Assembly: GCA_951813395.1 (NCBI GenBank)
Contig: OX638356.1
Span: 1,839,340 to 1,903,339 of the forward strand
DNA from: Longimicrobiales bacterium
Lineage (GTDB): Bacteria; Gemmatimonadota; Gemmatimonadetes; Longimicrobiales; Gaopeijiaceae
Length of the DNA: 64,000 nt
Direction of reading: 5' to 3'
Numbering within the stretch: the stretch's first letter is position 1; each line of letters opens with the position of its first letter. Below, piece by piece: positions 60,251-64,000 of the stretch. Below the pieces are notes generated by a model that was not told the DNA's origin, searched no databases, and was given only the letters and a program-made list of their open reading frames with translations. A program made the position numbers and the translations under genes.

Positions 60251-62895
60251 AGCTTGTCATTGTGGAGTCGCCTGCGAAGGCGAAAACGATCGCGAGATTC
60301 CTGGGCCCGGACTACCGCGTTCACGCGTCCTATGGGCACATCCGGGACCTGCCGCGGTCCGCCAGGGAGACGCCCAGGTCCGTCCGCGACAAGGACTGGG
60401 GCCGCATGGCGGTGAACGTGGAGGATGGCTTCAAGCCCATCTATGTCGTGCCGGAGGAGAGTCGCAGGCATGTCCGCGAACTGAAGAAGCTCCTGCGGAG
60501 CGCCGACGAAGTGCTCCTGGCCACGGATGAGGACCGCGAGGGCGAGTCCATCAGTTGGCATCTCGTCGAGGTACTGAAGCCCTCGGTACCCGTGCGGCGC
60601 ATCGCCTTCCACGAGATAACGCGTTCGGCCATCGAGTCGGCACTGGCGAATCCCCGCAAGGTGAACCGGCGTCTGGTCCGGGCCCAGGAGGCTCGCCGCA
60701 TTCTGGACCGCCTGTACGGGTACAGCCTGTCTCCCGTGCTGTGGAAGAAGGTTCGCACGAAGCTGAGCGCGGGCCGCGTTCAGAGTGTGGCCTTGCGGCT
60801 GATCGTCGACCGCGAAGAGGAACGGCGGCGCTTCTCGGTATCCGAGTACTGGCGGGCGAAGGCGATACTCTGCAAGGACGGCCGGGAATTCTCGGCCCTG
60901 CTGACGGCCATTGGCGAAAGGCGCGTGGCGACGGGCAAGGATTTCGATCCGTCGACGGGGGCACTGTCGTCGTCGTCCAGGGTCGTGTCCCTGGACCGGC
61001 AGGCGGCCGAAGCGATCGTGGCGGCGGCGCCCGGGGCCCTGCCGTGGGAAGTCAGGCGGGTCACGAGGAAATCCACCACGCAGAGGCCGGCGCCGCCGTT
61101 CACCACGTCGACGCTGCAGCAGGCGGCGGCTGGCCGACTGCGAATGTCGCCCCGGCAAGCGATGCGGGTCGCGCAGCGGCTGTACGAGGGGATCGATCTC
61201 GGCGGCGGCGACCGCGAGGGTCTGATCACCTACATGAGAACGGACTCGGTTACGCTCTCCAACAAGGCCCTCGGCGACGCGGGGCGGTACATCAAGCAGA
61301 CGTTCGGGGCCGAATACCACCAGGGTCCGCGGCGCTACAGGACCAGGTCCAAGATCGCGCAGGAAGCCCACGAAGGGATTCGTCCGACCGAGATCGGGCG
61401 CACGCCCGATGATCTGAAAGGACTCCTCGGGCCTGACGAATTGTCTCTGTACCGGCTGATCTGGAGCCGCACGGTGGCGTCCCAGATGGCCGACGCCCGG
61501 GTCGACCGCAGCTCGGTGGAGTTCGTGGCCGCGATTGACGGAGCCGATCACACTTTTCGAGCCACGGGATCGGTGCTTCGCTTCCCGGGCTATCTCAGAG
61601 TGTACGGAGACAGGCGAAAAGACCAGATCCTTCCGTCCATGTCGGAGGGTGACTGGGTCCTTGCGGAGGCGGGCGAGGCGGAATCGGATGCGCCCGCATC
61701 CTCCGTCGTCCTCCGCTCGGTCGAGCCGGATCGCCGCGAGACCAGGCCCCCGCCCCGTTACACGGAAGCATCCCTGGTCCGGAAGCTGGAGGATGAAGGC
61801 ATCGGACGGCCATCGACGTACACGCCCACGATCTCGACGATTCAGGACCGCGACTATGTGCGGAAGCGGGGCGGCGCTCTGGTTCCCACCTATATCGGGA
61901 TGGCGGTCATTCAACTGTTGCGTGAACATTTCGGGAAGTACATCGACCTCGGCTTCACCGCCCGCATGGAGGATTCGCTGGATGACATCGCGGCGGGCGA
62001 GGCCGAGTCGCACGGTTTCCTCGAAGCCTTCTACAACGGTGAGGGAGAGCGCGCCGGACTGGCTCGCGAAATCGACGATACCATGCCGCGCATCGACTTT
62101 CCCAGAATCCCCCTGGGGATCGACCCCGGGACGGGGGAGCAGATCCGGGTTCGAATCGGCAAGAGCTCGGTCTTCGCCGAGAGGGGAGCCGGTGAGGCGG
62201 CGAGCCGCGCGACGATCCCCGCGGAGCTCCTGATCGACGAACTCACCGTCGAGAAGGCCAGGGAGCTTCTGGCGACCAGCGCCCACAGCGGCGAGCTCCT
62301 CGGGACCGACCCCGTCTCGCAAGACCCCGTCTTCCTCCGAGTCGGACCCTACGGTCCCTACGTTCAGCTCGGCCGGGCCACGAAGGGTGGCGCCAAGCCG
62401 CGTCTGGTCGGGCTGCCCAAGGACATGGACCCGTCGGAAGTCTCCCTGGAGTCTGCGCTGCGGCTCCTGTCGCTTCCGCGAGTGCTCGGTACCGATCCGA
62501 AGAGCGGCGATGAGGTCAGGGCGGGGTTGGGGCGGTACGGGCCCTATGTTGCGAGGGGACGGGAATACCGGAGTCTCGACTCGGCCGACCAGCTCTTTGC
62601 CGTGACGCTTGACGAGGCGCTGGCCCGGCTGGCGGTGAAGAAGACTGCGAGGAGGGGAAAGACCGTGCTGAAGCGTCTCGGTGCCCACCCGGAATCGGGC
62701 GCGCCAATCGAACTGCTCAAGGGACGCTATGGTCCCTATGTCACCGATGGCACGGTCAACGCCAGCGTGCCCAGGGATCGCGAAGCCGAGTCCACGACGC
62801 TCGACGAAGCCGTGGAACTCCTCGCCCGGGCCGCCAGGCGGAAGAAGACCCGGCCCTCGGGCAGACGGCGGGTGGCCAGGGCCAGGAGAGGTTGA
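60247..62895 (+). CDS. topA: DNA topoisomerase I
   Basis: 882 residues, type IA. Toprim domain KLVIVESPAKAKTIARFLG with VLLATDEDREGESISWHL (acidic triad), and the catalytic Tyr in LITYMRTDSVTLS (about residue 328). FTARMEDSLDDIAAGEA and YTEASLVRKLEDEGIGRPST are further landmarks. The C-terminus holds three or four Toprim-C repeats (VGPYGPYVQLG; LGRYGPYVARG; KGRYGPYVTDG) and a basic tail RRKKTRPSGRRRVARARRG in place of zinc fingers, as in Actinobacteria. GTG 60247 overlaps the aroK stop (GTGA). It relaxes negative supercoils. Confidence 0.96.
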   Translation: MKLVIVESPAKAKTIARFLGPDYRVHASYGHIRDLPRSARETPRSVRDKDWGRMAVNVEDGFKPIYVVPEESRRHVRELKKLLRSADEVLLATDEDREGESISWHLVEVLKPSVPVRRIAFHEITRSAIESALANPRKVNRRLVRAQEARRILDRLYGYSLSPVLWKKVRTKLSAGRVQSVALRLIVDREEERRRFSVSEYWRAKAILCKDGREFSALLTAIGERRVATGKDFDPSTGALSSSSRVVSLDRQAAEAIVAAAPGALPWEVRRVTRKSTTQRPAPPFTTSTLQQAAAGRLRMSPRQAMRVAQRLYEGIDLGGGDREGLITYMRTDSVTLSNKALGDAGRYIKQTFGAEYHQGPRRYRTRSKIAQEAHEGIRPTEIGRTPDDLKGLLGPDELSLYRLIWSRTVASQMADARVDRSSVEFVAAIDGADHTFRATGSVLRFPGYLRVYGDRRKDQILPSMSEGDWVLAEAGEAESDAPASSVVLRSVEPDRRETRPPPRYTEASLVRKLEDEGIGRPSTYTPTISTIQDRDYVRKRGGALVPTYIGMAVIQLLREHFGKYIDLGFTARMEDSLDDIAAGEAESHGFLEAFYNGEGERAGLAREIDDTMPRIDFPRIPLGIDPGTGEQIRVRIGKSSVFAERGAGEAASRATIPAELLIDELTVEKARELLATSAHSGELLGTDPVSQDPVFLRVGPYGPYVQLGRATKGGAKPRLVGLPKDMDPSEVSLESALRLLSLPRVLGTDPKSGDEVRAGLGRYGPYVARGREYRSLDSADQLFAVTLDEALARLAVKKTARRGKTVLKRLGAHPESGAPIELLKGRYGPYVTDGTVNASVPRDREAESTTLDEAVELLARAARRKKTRPSGRRRVARARRG

Positions 62896-62905
62896 GCGGC
62901 TTCCG

Positions 62906-64000
62906 ATGAGCGCTGTGACGGTGGTTGGCGGAGGCCTGGCAGGATGCGAGGCCGCGTTGGCGCTGGCGGACCGGGGCCGGCGCGTGCGGCTCGTGGAGAT
63001 GCGCCCGGCCAGGGCGACTCCCGCACACCAGACCGGAGACCTCGGCGAACTCGTGTGCACCAACTCGTTCAAGAGCGAGCGGCCGGCCACCGCGCACGGT
63101 CAGTTGAAGCGCGAGATGCGGTGCCTCGGATCGGCGCTGCTCGCCGCCGCGGAGGAGAGCAGAGTACCGGCGGGGGCCGCCCTTGCCGTGGACCGGAAGC
63201 TGTTTGCCGAGGCGCTCACGCGCCGTGTCGAAGGGCACCGCGGTATCACGATCGACCGCGAAGAGGCGCGGACGATTCCGGGAGGACCCGCGGTCGTCGC
63301 GACGGGCCCCCTTACCTCCGAGGACATGGCGGCCAGCATTGCCGCCGAGCTCGGCGACGGGGGACTCGCGTTCTACGATGCCATCGCCCCGATCGTGCAC
63401 GCCGACTCCGTGGACCGCGAGTTGGTGTTTGCCGCGGGTCGATACGGTCAGGACGCCGACTATCTGAATTGTCCCATGGACGAGCGAGAATACGACGCCT
63501 TTCTTGCGGCGCTGCGCAGTGGCGACGTGTACGAGGGACACGACTGGGACAGGGTCCCCTATTTCGAGGGGTGTCTGCCCATCGAGGTCATGGCCGCGCG
63601 TGGCCACGACACGCTCCGCTTCGGGCCAATGAAACCGGTCGGGCTGGCCGATCCGCGTACCGGCCGGCGCCCTCACGCGGTTGTGCAACTGCGGCGGGAA
63701 GATCGGGCCGGGCAGATGTGGAACCTGGTGGGGTTCCAGACCCGGTTGCGGACGGGAGAACAGCGGCGCGTCTTCTCCATGATCCCCGGGCTCGAGAATG
63801 CCGAGTTCCTCCGTTGGGGATCCATCCACCGCAACACCTATCTGAACTTTCCGGCGCGCCTTACGGACTGCGGAGCATCGCGGGGCCGTCCGGACCTGTT
63901 CTTCGCGGGCCAACTCACGGGCGTGGAAGGCTATACCGAGTCCGCCGCTTCCGGAATCCTGGCGGCCATCAACCTGGATCGGGTGCTCAGCGGCGCCGAC
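62906..64000 (+). CDS. trmFO: tRNA (uracil-54-C5)-methyltransferase TrmFO, C-terminus outside window
   Basis: 365 residues are visible before the right edge. Uses methylene-tetrahydrofolate and FAD to make T54 in tRNAs. FAD-binding VTVVGGGLAGCEAALALADRG, EMRP, ELVCTNSFKSERPATAHGQLK, YLNCPMDEREYDAFL, RFGPMKPVGLADPRTG, FQTRLRTGEQ and RWGSIHRNTYLN are diagnostic, as is LFFAGQLTGVEGYTESAASG near the edge. ATG 62906 lies 10 bp after topA. The full length is about 430-450 residues, so about 70 residues are missing. In many bacteria xerC, hslV and hslU follow. Confidence 0.96.
   Translation, partial: MSAVTVVGGGLAGCEAALALADRGRRVRLVEMRPARATPAHQTGDLGELVCTNSFKSERPATAHGQLKREMRCLGSALLAAAEESRVPAGAALAVDRKLFAEALTRRVEGHRGITIDREEARTIPGGPAVVATGPLTSEDMAASIAAELGDGGLAFYDAIAPIVHADSVDRELVFAAGRYGQDADYLNCPMDEREYDAFLAALRSGDVYEGHDWDRVPYFEGCLPIEVMAARGHDTLRFGPMKPVGLADPRTGRRPHAVVQLRREDRAGQMWNLVGFQTRLRTGEQRRVFSMIPGLENAEFLRWGSIHRNTYLNFPARLTDCGASRGRPDLFFAGQLTGVEGYTESAASGILAAINLDRVLSGAD

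Noticed and set aside
60136-63090. Reverse-strand open frame of 984 codons
   Set aside because: Covers aroK, topA and trmFO on the other strand; these are certain genes, and the antisense product has no family signature.

Overview
The window is high-GC bacterial chromosome. It is densely coding, has no stretch of 300 bp or more without a gene, and shows no rRNA, tRNA, CRISPR array, insertion sequence or prophage. The gene content points to a Gram-negative heterotroph: LptF/LptG, a secretin-type type IV pilus, periplasmic S9 and beta-propeller enzymes, a DUF5916 outer-membrane barrel and a very large SprA-like protein. SprA-like proteins outside Bacteroidota, together with DUF5916, DUF1592/DUF1552 and propeller-amidohydrolase proteins, make Gemmatimonadota my best guess. 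That is inference from family distribution, not from a marker gene.

Layout. 1-4058: partial DAHP synthase (aroF) divergent from rpiA-rpe, then a YfcH-like SDR with a START-like domain and pdxH. 4157-7408: one reverse gene fusing a kinase-like domain, an M23 peptidase domain and a class III aminotransferase. 7605-13504: a DUF1592 / DUF1552 / ankyrin cassette. 13526-23682: exported S9 peptidase, a trans-sulfuration-type PLP enzyme, and a run of secreted proteins (choice-of-anchor-B, alpha/beta hydrolase lipoprotein, propeller-amidohydrolase). 23767-26757: small membrane protein, lipoprotein, SLC13 permease. 26708-28821 (reverse): a selenoprotein of the UGSC type with a UGA codon and SECIS hairpin, translationally coupled to a frameshifted thioredoxin-fold gene. 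28946-35224: DUF5916 protein, a DapF homologue without its catalytic cysteines, and lptF-lptG. 35343-41513: SprA-like protein. 41658-44511: HhH protein, pilT, pilC. 44780-50763: AGCS symporter, dinB, superoxide dismutase, truncated MarC, DUF5715-LysM protein, glycosyltransferase. 50918-58358: major pilin, four minor pilin genes and pilMNOPQ. 58437-64000: aroC, aroK, topA and partial trmFO.

How the genes work together. Two blocks encode most of a type IV pilus: the retraction ATPase and platform (pilT, pilC), and the pilin, minor pilins, alignment complex and secretin. PilB and PilD are not in the window. From 51478 to the right edge nearly every junction is a 4-base stop/start overlap or a gap of a few bases. 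The minor pilins, alignment complex, shikimate enzymes, topoisomerase I and TrmFO are therefore probably co-transcribed. AroF at the left edge, and AroC and AroK at the right, belong to the same aromatic pathway but lie far apart.

The most notable item is the selenoprotein at 26708-27334. Reading its in-frame TGA as selenocysteine joins two fragments into one protein with a Sec-Gly-Ser-Cys motif. The downstream hairpin has the same loop sequence and UGA-to-loop distance that I recall for E. coli fdhF. Its upstream partner reads as a thioredoxin-fold protein interrupted by what look like three single-base deletions, yet it still ends in an ATGA overlap with the selenoprotein gene.
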